Assembly: GCA_000328365.1 (NCBI GenBank) | Contig: KB306459.1 | Span: forward strand, 217,976-281,975 | From: Capitella teleta | Taxonomy: Eukaryota > Annelida > Polychaeta > Capitellidae | Reading direction: 5' to 3' | Length of the DNA stretch: 64,000 nucleotides | Part shown: piece by piece, positions 12,030 to 24,362 of the stretch | Numbering within the stretch: position 1 is the stretch's first letter | Layout of the letters: every line of letters begins with the position of its first letter | Position numbers and translations under genes: made by a program | Notes under the pieces: generated by a model | The model's database searches: none | The model's input: only the letters and a program-made list of their open reading frames with translations | What the model was told of the DNA's origin: nothing

Positions 12030-13014
12030 CACTAGCTCCTCCTATTGCTCAAGAGTTCCAAAAACTTGACTTGAGCTAACAGGGAGCATTTTGCATAAAG
12101 ACCTGCTCAGTCTATCGATGGAGGTACACGTGTCAGCACCTGCCACTATGCATATCGCTTCACATCCACAATATAATCAGAGTTATGGTATGCCTCGCTG
12201 GCGTCAACGTCGATCCACGCCAATGCTTGAAAATTAATATCACTGTAAACTAAAGAGTTGACATGTTAGAACCTCTGCCTTATGTTAACACTGTTTAATA
12301 TGCTCAGCAAATGACTGCTAAACGCGCGCAATTATGCGTTTCGGCATGACAAACAAACAAAAGCGGCCCGAACAACAAAACCTAAAAACCTGAGACTATC
12401 CAGAACAGGCGTTGTAGGACATTCATTAAATCACCATCCAGGCAATATATGTCAGACTGAAATTCTAGCCCTCAGGAGCGACCCGATTGATTTACCATGC
12501 TTTACACACGATAAATAGTCTAAACAAACACAACTCAGACACCGACACAATTGCAGTGTCGATTGGAGGCATTGTTGGCGAACAGACACAAAGCATTTCG
12601 ATAAACTAAGTGTGATGCACTGACTAGTATCATTGGTTGTGGAATACTATTTGCCAATTGAGTCCAAGATCCAGAATAGGTGTCCCAAAATCGAATAACA
12701 AAGCATAGCACATAATCACCTCATTTCAGATTACAGAGCGTCGTCCGCCTGCATCTCATCAGGCATCTATCAGCCCAACTCGTGATACAAGCGCTCCTCT
12801 AAAAACAGACGGAGAGAGCGAGAGTGAGCAATAAAGCATGCGGAATGGAGGACGTTTTCAGATAGTGTGCTTTCTCCCCGCAATGAAACTATTAGAGTCT
12901 TCCTTCAGCGGAAACAGGACAAAAATGTGGTACTTCCGCTTCGGCAAAAACGTCAACACATTTCGGAATCCCTTTTGTCGCAATGATTATAGTGTAGTAA
13001 GCTCTATGCGAAGT
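12030..13014. other. gene-free stretch
   Basis: Base composition is somewhat more GC-rich than the flanks. The 75-codon plus frame at 12838-13065 runs into the following tandem repeat and has no recognised domain. Nothing else is supported. Confidence 0.5.
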
Positions 13015-13413
13015 TTACAACCAAAGGAGTTGCATGTTAGTATAGGCAATGCCATCTATCAATAGTACAACATACTATGTGCTATCGTTCATTGGCTGGC
13101 ATTGAACAATCAAATGTTACGTCATGATCTGTCAAGTGTTGTGATAATGCTTATTACATCACGTGTCTTACAACCAAAAGAGTTGCATGTTAGTATAGGC
13201 AATGCCATCTATCAATAGTACAACATACTATGTGCTATCGTTCATTGGCTGGCATTGAACAATCAAATGTTACGTCATGATATGTCAAGTGTTGTGATAA
13301 TGCTTATTACATCACGTGTCTTACAACCAAAAGAGTTGCATGTTAGTATAGGCAATGCCATCTATCAATAGTACAACATACTATGTGCTATCGTTCATTG
13401 GCTGGCATTGAAC
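13015..13413. repeat. 153-bp tandem repeat, about 2.6 copies
   Basis: Units start TTACAACCAAA.GAGTTGCATG at 13015, 13168 and 13321, giving a constant period of 153. The third copy stops after GGCTGGCATTGAAC at 13413. Copies differ at only a few positions (for example GG/AG in the first line and GATC/GATA), so the expansion is recent. No open frame persists across units. It reads as a minisatellite-like expansion of non-coding DNA. Confidence 0.95.
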
Positions 13414-14564
13414 TGCATGTATATTGTACATCTAGTATGTGCGTCACCATACAATTTTGACATATAGTTGCAGTAAACTATCAGATGTAAATGTCTTTGC
13501 CTCCGTGGTAAATGCTTCAAACCATCCATTAACTTTATTATCAATTTGTTCATTATGCATGTTTTGTTATCATAATTATGTAGATGTACTTTCCCACTTG
13601 ACGCTTCAGCAAATAAAATTTTAAAATCCATCTAAACTAAACCCTTTCAACCTACATTATGACTTGCGATGAATCACAATAACAAGCCTGTGTTGTTTGG
13701 TTGATAATGGGTATCATCAATTCAATGTAATGGTTCGTTCGGTGGTAGTTTTACCATTCGATTGCAAATGATTTAACATAACGCGTGATCTAATTTTTGA
13801 CGATGCGGTGAAGTTTGACATTCGTGTCTGGAACTAGAACATCATTGCCGTTTCATGCCATTTCAGGTGACACTAATATTCAAATTGTAATAATTTTAAT
13901 GTAAAATAAACATTTAACCACTTCAATCATCCTATCCATCTACGTTCACGCTGATACTCCTGTCCAAAATATTACATCATCCGGCTGACTGTGTTTGGTT
14001 GTCTGTGTATTAGCCATAATTTATTAGCCTCTACTTTTTCCCATGCCTGGAATAAGACACTATGCATGTCGGTGTGGTAATGAGTTTAACCGGTGTCAAT
14101 CGAGCTCAGGTAACAGTTCAGTACAGGTAGGTCACCCGGTGTCCTTATATGCCATTATAAAAATATAAATTGGTATAATAGTATGTGTGACCAAACTGCA
14201 CTCAATCAAAGTGAATTGTATGTCCCAACATGGGCGCAATATGTTCATTAGAAGGCCGAACTGTCGAGGCGTAAGATCCAATCAGGACGTTCGGTGCCGG
14301 AGGTGAAAGTGTGTTCCATATACAGGCTGGAAACATTAGATCGGAAAAATTGGATATGCCTAAGAAATGACATTTTGACGAATCGAATCTTCGGCATCGT
14401 CCCACAGGCAACGGTCTAGAGGGAGAGGCATCTCACGCTTTGACAGTACAATCATTAAAGCACCATCGACTCCAAACCATCCTCATTCTGTGAGGCGCTG
14501 TGGCAGCACTACGCATTCCTCAATACCGCAATACCGGCTTAGCGGGACTCCCTCTACAAAACAC
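13414..14564. other. gene-free stretch
   Basis: Overlapping 60-80 codon frames on both strands at 13395-13631 are mutual shadows with no domain. The 69-codon minus frame at 14202-14411 has a protein-like composition (PPAPN, TVRPSNEHIAP) but no recognised family and no clear splice sites. I do not call either a gene. Confidence 0.5.
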
Positions 14565-14785
14565 AATGCATGTCATTTACCAGGCATTGAAGCTCCCTGA
14601 AACCTTGGATTGAATTATCGACTGACAGTGCTCTCTTAAGGAGATTATAGCTGAGCTAACCGTGTTCAAATGCTCGCATTAGGACAAGTAACGGATTACT
14701 CAGAGAAAGGCATCTGTCTTTGCTTCGATGTTTTCTACATCGTGCATGCAGAACTCTTATTGCCAGTACGGTCTATCAGAGTGCA
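14565..14785 (+). repeat. dispersed repeat family A, copy 1
   Basis: Shares ordered blocks with 28335-28560 and with the reverse complement of 62520-62705: CATTGA.GCT, a TTGGATT block, GACAGTG, GAGATTA.AGCTGA.CTAAC, GCTCGCATTAGG and a GGATTACTCA block, then CTTATTGCCAG towards the far end. Divergence is substantial, so copies are old. No tRNA-like promoter, protein motif or terminal inverted repeat is evident. The class (SINE, MITE or other) is unassigned. Confidence 0.65.
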
Positions 14786-17700
14786 TGCATAATAGAACGA
14801 TGATAGGTTAGACTCACGTGATTATCTGTAATTCAATATTCGTAAAACATAAATTATCACTGCTGCAGAAATTTCCTTAAGCCATCTGTATAAAGATGAT
14901 ATAGAAAGCACCAGTGACTTGTTTATGTGTAGACTATACAGCAACGCGGTTTAATGTATGTAATAAATTATGTTAATTAAATTATGTAATAATGTCAATG
15001 ATGGTTGGTAATGTTAAAGCAGTGTCTTGATGGTATGTATTCATAACATGTTTACATTCAATATTCACAGAGGGATTATGTTCGCGCAAGTGTTTCCAAG
15101 AAAAGATGACAAGAGATGTGTTAAGTATCCTTTTATGATATCATTTGGAAAGCAAAGATACAGTTTAAAAAACAGCGAACGACAGTTCACTCTTTCAATA
15201 ATATGTGTGTACATGAATATTAATATTGGGCCCCAGATATTAAGAGGTGTAAATAACATTTGTTTATACTGGTTACAATTAAATGGCATTGAGCGAAAGC
15301 CACTTTAGCAAGACATGGGTCTCTCAAGCATTGACCACTTCAAAGAGGAATGATGATGTGCAAGTTAACAGAGCGATTTGAAAGTAAATACACGTGTAAT
15401 AGGGAATTTTGTTTTGTTGATATAATTATCAGTAGTAATTTGTTAATTTAAAATCATGTTTGTAACTTTTAATATTCTCATAAAATGTATATGACTGGCA
15501 GAAGGGCTATTGGAATATTTATTAAATGTCGATGGGAAACGATTCCCTGATGAGGTAACCATATGGTACGATTTCATAACATTATAGTTATTCAGTTTTC
15601 TTCCACATATTACATTGCATTTTGTTATGCATGCTGATCAAATCAATTAAATAATTTAACATTTAAATTAGTGTTTAATCTACTAATATGCACTAATTAT
15701 AACGTAGGTCAATGCGGATTACAAGATTGAGTTCGTGCAGATGCGGCAATGCGGCGAGCCCAGCAATAAAGATAGATCATCTAACTTGCATTTCCTTATT
15801 CAAAAGGGCTCCTTGAGAATGACCTCGCGTATTTCTATTCCCTCGTTCAACAGATCTGAAAAGCATGAATAAGTATGTGAATAATTACCGAGACCGCCAC
15901 GAGGGCAGCAAGGCTCTACTCATCTTGCGGTGAGGACGTTTATGGCAACGATTGATATTATTATGCACCAAAGGGAAAGATGATCAACTTCAACCTCTAT
16001 GACACAGCAGGTGGTATCTGCAAATAATGTTGCGTCAATAGGTACCGTCATACTCACTAATTCCGAGGCCTTGAATTGATGAATATTTAAGAAAGATATG
16101 GCGAGTTATAGAGCGATAATCATTCAGGGCTTACATTGCCAAATGAACCTGGTGTACCTTAGTGTGATACGATGCATGCTGATCGCATTAAATCTTTCAA
16201 CCAGCGTCTTCGTCAATAAAATCTGAGGATTATCCGTCAGAATTTAGCGCAATCCTGTTTATTGTGTCCCCACTCTGCGGAGCTGATTGATTTTCCAAGA
16301 AAAGATAATTTGCTCTATTGGTTACCCACTGAACCGTCTTGTGAGATCACCGAGTCTCAGTAAGTCATAAAGTATTTCCGACTTGATCAATTAATTAATA
16401 TTTGGTTTTTATGTGGATATGTAATGTTCATGCAAATTTATTAGGCGGGGACATTATGAAAGATAGTCAGCTAATCAGCGGTCTTTAGGTTCAGGATTGT
16501 GGATATAAAAGCCGTATGCTTCTTATACGCATGGATGCAACCTCGACATACATGTATATATTTTATGTTACGTTTGGCATTGAGCTCAAATGCGCCAACC
16601 AAATGCATTAGCAAACACCAATAACATTTGTCTACTTTCAGCCATGGCATGCAATTTCACACAATTCACCGTAACAATTAACAAATTATTCGGGTAATTT
16701 GATTTAATTAGAATGATTGACGGCTCATTCCTCTTGCCATATAATTACCTTCATCACTTAGTATTCTACCTGTTCGCTATCAATCCTCAGTGTATTTCCT
16801 GATATAGTTCCATCAAAGTAGTCATTTTCGAGAGTGAAGTTGTATTTGTATCGTTCACCTTTGAAGTGTGCATGATACCGTCGCAGAGATATCGGCAATA
16901 TTGCAATAAGCCTGTCAAAGAAAATAAACAGTACCACTTTCTATAGCTACCCATTGGTTTAATTTTGCATCTATCCAGACACTATTGCAGACTAATACTT
17001 CTTACTTGAATGTCAAGCCGAAATTGCCGCTAATTTGCATGGTGACCATAGCAAGGCTGAAAGCCATTTCGAGGAGAGGAAACAACAGCTAATTCCAGAG
17101 GATCACGTTGTTCATTTCCACAAGATCCACCGTCAGTTTCCATTTATAATTAAATCGAGTGGAATTGTATTTCATAGTTTTACTTCATAAAATGCTTGAA
17201 TGGTTATCAAATTGAACCATTGACAAGGCGTTGTCTTTTATCAGTCAGTAGCCTCCAAACTGAAGATCGACGTTTAAATTACGGTGATCTGCATCACGAC
17301 TCACGGGGGGAGGGGGGTTTCTAGTAATTTAATGTAATATATATAATGGTGTTTATCGAGTTGCTATATATTACATCACAATGATAAACCGTGCTGATAT
17401 AGGCTGATATGACCACTGTTGTCTCTTTAGAGCACAACAATGTCGTTCCGATTATTATGGGGTTCAACGTATAAGCATGAACAATACGCAGACGGAATAA
17501 CGTATGCACAGTAATTGCATGTTACCAATTTCCAGTAAAATATAGCAAATTCATAGACGTCCGTTGTGCCACTCCGGCTCTTTCTGAGTTTTATCTAGGG
17601 GTGATATAGAGTCAAAGTGTTGAAAATACGTATCCATTGCTGTTGGATTCATAACATTGCCGACGGTGATAGATGTTTCTTTGAATTCCTGGTGCACAAA

Positions 17701-18132
17701 ATTATGTTGGTATCAACTGAGCTATGCCAGCGCAAAGCTGGTCAAAGAGTTTGATTATGTATGGATTGTCAAACTTTCGGTTTCTCATACTATTCTCCTT
17801 TCACACCTCGCAATTCAAGGTGGTCTTTATTAATCCCAAAATAACTTTGACATTTAGCACGAGTCGGTGAGTTCCATGGCAAAATTTGACCAATTTTCTC
17901 TCTGGAAAAAGACGGTAGGATAAACAGGTGAACTGAAATCAATGAATAAGTGATAAACATAACTCTCGAAAGAACTGTGTATCTTTCAGTGTCAAATTAA
18001 ATAGCCTCAAAGTTAAAAAGACAATAATAGAGCAAATAAAACAATCACGTGTGTTTACCCCAAAGTAAGAAGTATGGTAACATCAAATACATTACTTAAT
18101 AACGACTATCTTATGTTTTATTTGTTTATTAA
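14786..18132. other. gene-free stretch
   Basis: About 3.3 kb. The 93-codon plus frame at 15027-15308 and its minus-strand shadow have no recognisable domain. A G-rich stretch (two G6 runs) lies near 17305. No repeat shared with other parts of the window was found. Confidence 0.5.
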
Positions 18133-18936
18133 CGTAGAGTGTTTTATATGTGGATGATAGAGAGGCAATTCAGTCAAAAATATGTGGAACATGTCGCCCA
18201 AAGTATATCCACACCCGACGCCGAAAAAGTGACATCAATCTCATATGCATCAACAGCAGCAATATCGCTTAAGTTAACATCAGCAACCCCAAACAACTAA
18301 GATAAAGTATCCATTTACACAGAAACACATATTAACGGACATTACGTGTTCATTACCGAATCCACTATGTATACCATCAACCACTAGAAATACGCAGCAA
18401 CGAGGCAAAATTTGGCGATAGTCGCAAACCAATTATTGTCAACCACGATCACGCTGTCCCCGGGTTAACTCATGATGACTGGGGAATCGGATGCATGTGA
18501 TGAACAGCTGGCCAAAAACATTGAGCGAACGCTCGGGCTACAATCACTTGCAAATGACTGCATGCACCTCAATACCCATCAAGTCCAAGAGCTGCGGGAT
18601 TGTTGTCCATAACTACTGCATTCCATAGAAAAGGTTCAAAACCTTATCAAATTGTTATTCAGTGCACTTGTCATGGTTCTGCAGGATAAGTATGCTATTC
18701 TTGTCTTTACCGGGCCCAACAATTCACCGGATGCATCGACAGATGGCCTGGGTGAGGAAGAGTTTGATAATATTATGTGTTAGCGCCGGGATTGTAAGGC
18801 AACGGATTCTTAGGATTCGTCTGCTTTGTTGATTGTGCTTTGCGAGGCTTAAACTCAACAAAGTAATCGATGGCAGAAAGGGATATTCAGCACATTCAAA
18901 CTAGTGACTCGCAGTCTCAATAACACTTTGAAATAA
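18133..18936 (+). pseudogene. coding-like interrupted stretch, product unrecognised
   Basis: One plus-strand frame stays protein-like for 268 codons although about seven stop codons interrupt it. At this base composition I would expect about twice as many stops by chance. The stretch is more GC-rich than its surroundings and reads with charged and amphipathic blocks, such as EQLAKNIERTLGLQSLAND, QVQELRD, IEKVQNLIKLLFSALVMVLQDKYAIL and the acidic GLGEEEFDNIM. There are no introns inside the frame, so a processed copy of a host gene is the simplest reading. I do not recognise the family and see no reverse-transcriptase, integrase or capsid motif. It could still be chance, since it was picked out by eye. 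Confidence 0.28.
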
Positions 18937-20370
18937 ATCTGGTTGTGATTGGACCGATACTAATTTCATAAGAGTGTGCCTCGTGTCCATGTTTATCATT
19001 CCGTAAATTTATACCCGTATAACCCGATTGTGAGCATACGACTCACTTGACACTTGTGCTGATGTGAGGCAAGACGTGCATCCAAGCGGTTGAGGTGTAC
19101 CTCATATACCTCAGATGAGACGCATGCCTTCTGGTAGTTTAAATGGACGGATTTTTGCTAGGTTTGCCATTCATTCCGCTTGCACGTATCACGTAATGAA
19201 TTCATTGTATGACTCAATCAAATCTCAAGCAAATTATGTAATGCGTGATGGTATGTTATACTTCCAGTGACATTAATTTGAGTTCATTCTTTGTATCAAT
19301 CACAAAATAAATCTGTGATGAAATATGGCAAAACAGTTTTGCATCATGTGCATGCAACGCATGCGTGCATAGTTATTGCTGGCATTGCTATCTGTCATCT
19401 AAGGATTATTTACAAGTCACCTGCCTTTTTTTCGTACAATTAACAGGTGGATAAAAATATGGTTTACAGATAAATGAAAAATCTAGCACGTGGTAATGCA
19501 TGAATTTATTATCCCGAAGCGTGCAACACCCGTAGGCTAATTCCGTGACGTCAGTAATTGCAAAAGTGCTTATAAGCTAGAGTATCATGTGAAACATGCT
19601 TTCTGTGGAATTTTGATCGATATTTATGTTTTATAATTATGACACGCTGCTACGATTCGTCTCGTGTCAGGGTTGAAAATGACTCAACGATGGGATTACA
19701 AGGCGCTCGGACTGCAGCGGAGCAGTATATCTACGCTCGATGCTGATCCTTCCCATCGAAGCAGCCTTTGATCTGATCCGACAGAAGTCAATTTGTCATG
19801 TTCAGCCATAAGGGATCATCGATGAATCCACTGGCACATTGTTCCAAGCGTCTGGCATGGATTGCATCTCTTCAACGTTGGGTGTTCGATATATTATTCA
19901 CTGTCCGCTTTGATGTGTTTTCTGCTTTGTTAATTTACACTTCATTACAGCCGGTCAACATAAATTATTGCTCATTATACCACTCAGTGAATCTATTTGT
20001 CAATCCGCCTTGATTATTTAAGTGATTGATTCGTGCATAAATAACGCGTATAAATAAACAAACAGCATAGATCACTCTCGCCAGTCACCTAATGTCAAAG
20101 TCTCAAAATGCAAGTTCATAACGCCTCCGTTCATTGGACGTTATGATCACATATGCGTTAAAATAAGCGATGCCGAAAAATAGCGCAAATATCGTCTGCA
20201 CGATGGTGTCGCCTCGATTTTCAGTCGGCAATTATGCGTATAATTTGGTGTTAATACCGAATGTCAGAGATACTTTATGCATTTATATGTTGTGAAAATA
20301 TGCGATAAATGTACGAAGTGGGAGATGAACATCGTGATAAAAATATAGTGTCATGTCTGCTTGACTCGAA
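18937..20370. other. gene-free stretch with one CRE palindrome
   Basis: A perfect TGACGTCA lies at 19546-19553. The 71-codon plus frame at 19798-20013 has no recognised domain. Nothing else is supported. Confidence 0.5.
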
Positions 20371-20387
20371 AGGTCAAACAAAGGTCA
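20371..20387 (+). promoter_or_regulatory. DR5 nuclear-receptor element (RARE-like)
   Basis: Two exact AGGTCA half-sites (20371-20376 and 20382-20387) are separated by five bases, AACAA. A direct repeat with five-base spacing is the classical retinoic acid receptor/RXR response element. A further AAGGTCTGA lies at 20396-20404. Binding cannot be judged from sequence, and related degenerate AAGGTCA strings occur elsewhere in the window. Confidence 0.4.
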
Positions 20388-21293
20388 CCAAGTCGAAGGT
20401 CTGACAATTGCCGTATATTCTCGACTTTAAAGGATTAACAAAGATCAGAAACCCAATATTACCGTGTATAATGATTTATCTAAATTTGACATATGGCATG
20501 TATTGCTTCTTTCGAGTAAAGCAAAATGAAAACGATATAAAGTTTCAGCGTTCACGAAATCCAGCTCTGCGGGAAAAGGCCAAATACGAATTACTCAGTT
20601 ATGATGGCGCATAATGAAGTTGGCGATAAAAATAATTTTGACGACGACCTTGTTATATTTACAAAAATGGCTTATGTCACGAGGATTAATTTAACGCTAA
20701 TATCGGAGATTGCCGAGCAATTCAGGAGTATTTTGCCGCTGGAGCAAGCATAACGTTTTACATCAACAATAAATGTATAAATCATAATACTCTCATGTTT
20801 TTGAATTTACCTTTGTTTTTGTTTTTGTTTGTTTGTGTTTGTTATTGCCAAATCATCGGTGTTTTCTATTGAAAATAAAACATAGTTTTTGACAGACTCG
20901 ACTGAAATATTGTTGAAATTTAACATACCAAAACAACAGTGGTAATGAAACAAACACAATATCAGTGAAATTATATTAAAAGCGATATGATTATAACTGG
21001 AAAATGCAGTTTCACCCTATTGTGACTCGATGTTTTTATTTCGATGTTCCTTATCATAATCATAACGCTTTTATCACCCCTCGCATTATGATTGCATAAG
21101 TAATGATTATCTGTGAGGTGTTATACCTCTTCCTGGTGCGTAAGAATAAACTGTGACAACATCATTTACCAGGTAGTCACGACAGTCAAGCGAAGTAAAT
21201 GTTTATTTTCCAAGATAATTTTCGTGGTAATAATAATCGGGTTAAGTCACTTGGAAGTCGATGATTTATGCTAGGTTTGATAATTTTCTCTTG
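20388..21293. other. gene-free AT-rich stretch
   Basis: A T-rich TTTGTTTTTG block lies near 20815-20840. The 68-codon plus frame at 20408-20614 has no recognised domain. No structure is otherwise seen. Confidence 0.5.
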
Positions 21294-21349
21294 AATGTGG
21301 AGCCAAATAACAGAGCTCGATTCGTATCGTCGTTATTTGGCTCCACATT
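21294..21349. repeat. perfect 18-bp inverted repeat (hairpin)
   Basis: The left arm AATGTGGAGCCAAATAAC (21294-21311) and the right arm GTTATTTGGCTCCACATT (21332-21349) are exact reverse complements around a 20-base spacer. As RNA this would be a stable stem-loop on either strand. It is slightly short for a typical animal pre-miRNA stem. It could be a small foldback element or a transcript structure. No target duplication is obvious. Confidence 0.85.
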
Positions 21350-23368
21350 GACTTGAACATTGCCAACCTCAGCATAATTACCTCCTTCCCATGACTTATC
21401 CCTTAATTAACAAAGGTAGACACTCTTCACATAATGATCGATGCGTGTAGGATGAACTAGTAGCCAAGCTTCTCCCATCACTTTACTGGGTACAATTCTA
21501 TCATTCTACGCCTCACAACGCTGTCCATTTGAATTGCCCAACATATTCCCACTTGAGAATAGACCTGCCTTGCAAGTTACCATGATGTGCACTTTTATTT
21601 GGTACTTAATAGGACGCTATTTAGTGACTTGTGGAAGGCGCAGCTGAGATAAATGGGACTAAGTGGCATTGCAGTCGATAATAGTCTCATCACCGTTAAA
21701 TTGGAAGTAGGGGGCATAAATTTCGAACCTGTTGCTCCTTTTACAGGCATTGTTTATTCAAAGGGGTAAGGAAATTATAATATATTGTGTCCTAAATGTA
21801 TTATTGAATCCATAATGTACCCGGTACACTCATCTCTTCGTCTATACCTTTCTGAACTGTTTCACGTTCATGCCACTTTGTGTAAAGTTTTGAAACATCC
21901 GCATGACTGCCAGGCTTATCAATTGCTCAATACATATGGTAAACATAATTCTCGTAGCAAATCAAGGTGTATAATTCCAGCGGATTCAAATTAGATATTA
22001 TAAGTATACTCACGTAAGTAGTATAATTATACCTATACAATGAAGGCGCCATTTTGGCTTAGCCAACATTCGAGGTATGCATCACATAAAAATACATTTG
22101 TTGTTGTATTTTGTTTCTGTTTTATACACTTGCTATAAATTACTAATTAAATTCAATCACATATGTACATACTTTGATTGGAGGAAAAATGAAAACATTC
22201 ATGGTCAGATATTTCCAGCCCTCTAACTCACCAACCAGTGACTCATTCCCTAATTGACATCGCCCCTCGAAGCGTTGTTGTGGCCCCGATTGAACTCCCA
22301 ACGCGTTTGTGGTTGATGTGTAGCGGTTAGGAATTGCTGATTTGTCTTTTCTTAAAAAAACAAACGATTAACCTAGTAATATGAGTCAGCATAAATCCGG
22401 CAGTATCCGAGCCCAAATGCTGGGATAGAGTTCTGTGGCATTGGGTTCCTGGGCGAAATTTTAAAATGGCCAGTGCTCCGGATCTAAAAGAATGAGCGTA
22501 ATCATTCTTGTTTCAAAAGGAATCAATCAATATTATGAATAATTTCATCTAAGAATAACTTAAATATTAATTCTATTAAATATTAACTCTATTAACGCAC
22601 AATCCGCTGTTGAACACATTTAATGAGGCGAGGAAACGGAGAAAGGCTGACTGTCAGACTGTTTATCTTTTCTGCCGATTTTAAACTGCAACCTGAAGAC
22701 CCCATTAATACCGAGTGGGAAAACTCATTATTCCTCACTCATTGATGCATGAATCATTAAGCTAAGTCTCCTTGAGTATGAGTCATTTGTATATTTCGCC
22801 CAGGGACCCAAGGAACCACGTGTCGTGTAACCGATATTTCAGGATGATGGTCGGTTATATTTTAGGGAACTAAAGTCAGCGTTATATTGCTGAACCCGCC
22901 AAATGTCGTGATTGGGATCGGAGTCTTCTTGTGTAAACCGAGTCATTAGCCCTATTCCTTCTTTGGGACGATATCAAACTGTTTTATTCGCAGAAAAATG
23001 GTAGGGTACATTCCTTCTCTGCGACACATGCAGTGAATATGGCTGCCATGGCACTGTCTTAGACGTGAGTTATCCCTACTTATCAGTTCGGATGGTTTGC
23101 TGCCACTCAAAGGGTCGATGCAAGGCAGATCTGATTGTTCTCGATGGTGCATGTGTTTATTGGTTGATATACACTGCATCCAATTCAGCCGTTTGGTCAA
23201 CACAACGCTCGAAATGGCTCCTGAATATTACCCTTCAAGAAGTCAAAGATACCTACATTGACGTTTTTGTTAGAGGCAATGGTTAACGGAACATGAAATC
23301 ACAGCACATTGTATTTATAAATTGCCCCATATACACTGTCCATGCAGCCAAAGCAGTCCACACACCAG
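21350..23368. other. gene-free stretch
   Basis: Open frames of 69-83 codons occur at 21785-21994 (plus), 22952-23203 (minus) and 23065-23286 (plus). The last two overlap on opposite strands, so at most one could be real, and neither shows a known domain or clear splice sites. Nothing is called. Confidence 0.45.
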
Positions 23369-23402
23369 TTTTTTATTTTTATTTTTATTTTTATTTTTTT
23401 TT
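23369..23402. repeat. (TTTTTA)n simple repeat
   Basis: Five T-runs separated by single A residues, directly before a copy of dispersed family B. It could be the A-rich tail (read on the minus strand) of a retroposed element, but no body is recognised. Confidence 0.85.
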
Positions 23403-23435
23403 GGGTGATGAAGAATAATGACCATTTGGAACGTA

Positions 23436-23680
23436 AAATCAGCGTGACGTTTTGAGCCAATAGGAATTCCACAGACATCTGGCAATGGCAATAAGTCTGC
23501 AATGAAATCGATTCGATTCTACTCCGGGGGTTTCATGGGCCTATAACAGTGCTTCCATCGGTGTATTGGGTGCAATTTCACACTCGTGAGGTGTTCATGC
23601 CTCAATGAGGGTTTTCAGCAGCTCGTTTCTCTGCTGGAACCTCAAAAAAGAGGGACTTGGCCTCTCCAAAGTCTCGGACT
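23436..23680 (+). repeat. dispersed repeat family B, copy 1
   Basis: Closely related to 46193-46380 and to the reverse complement of 63705-63969. Diagnostic blocks in order are AGCGTGACGTTTTGAGCC, AATAGGAATTCCACAGACAT, CTGGCAATGGCAATAAGTCT, GCAATGAAATCGATTCGATT, ATGGGCCTATAACAGTG, TTGGGTGCAATTTCACACT, GTTCATGCCTCAATGAGGG and TCAGCAGCTCGTT. The first block is shared only with copy 3, so copy 2 is truncated at that end. The body is about 250 bp and has no open frame. A 30-T run follows 20 bases beyond the end. Confidence 0.85.
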
Positions 23681-23697
23681 TGGATTATACCCTTGAG

Positions 23698-23699
<2 letters not shown>

Positions 23700-23729
<30 letters not shown>
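23700..23729. repeat. poly(T) tract
   Basis: Thirty consecutive T residues just beyond family B copy 1. On the minus strand this is poly(A), but copies 2 and 3 of family B lack it, so it is not shown to belong to that family. The 118-codon frame at 23605-23961 owes its length partly to this run (poly-Phe) and is not a gene. Confidence 0.9.
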
Positions 23730-24362
23730 CTTGTGGTCTGAAAAAAACAGCCAGTTCAGAACGACAAATACATGTATCGTGAATATAAGCAAATCAAAAT
23801 CACGTATCGGCTTCAACCAATACCTGCCAAATAAACGTCAAATTCACGAAGTATACACAACGTTTAGGAGTTCTTGTTATAACTCGAGCGACACTGTTTT
23901 GAGTCATCTGATGCCGACATATTTAGCATTTTGGATGAGCAAAGAAGAGGCCAGTAAGTAAATTGTTGCTTTTGCATTTAATGCCTTCCTAAAACCATGA
24001 CAAAATTAACAATAGATAACCCATGTCAACCCGACGATATTTGATATATGAACAGGTGTATCCGCTAAAAGGCCTGGTGTGCGTCATCATTCTCAGACGG
24101 CTCACATCGTAATCGAAAAAGCTCGGCAAGGAGACATGACGTAAATGAGAGCGGCGGATAGACATCCGACCACACGGCGAACAATTGGCTGATATGACTC
24201 CACGAGAAGGCAATCATATCACAGGTGAATGCACACTCAGAATACGTGGCATTACTCTGCAACTTCATCGAATTATTCGTGAGCTGCATCTTGTGCCGGG
24301 TGTAGCTTTGCATAAAATACCCCATAAATCAAATGATGAATCAAAGCTGAGTCTCAGAACAC
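23730..24362. other. gene-free stretch
   Basis: Three overlapping frames on both strands at 23989-24379 (64-86 codons) are shadows of one another without a recognised domain. Nothing is called. Confidence 0.45.

Noticed and set aside
13015-13413. CRISPR-like array
   Set aside because: The units are contiguous 153-bp copies without unique spacers, in an animal-type genome.
23605-23961. 118-codon plus-strand open frame
   Set aside because: Its length depends on a 30-T homopolymer read as poly-Phe and it starts inside dispersed repeat family B.
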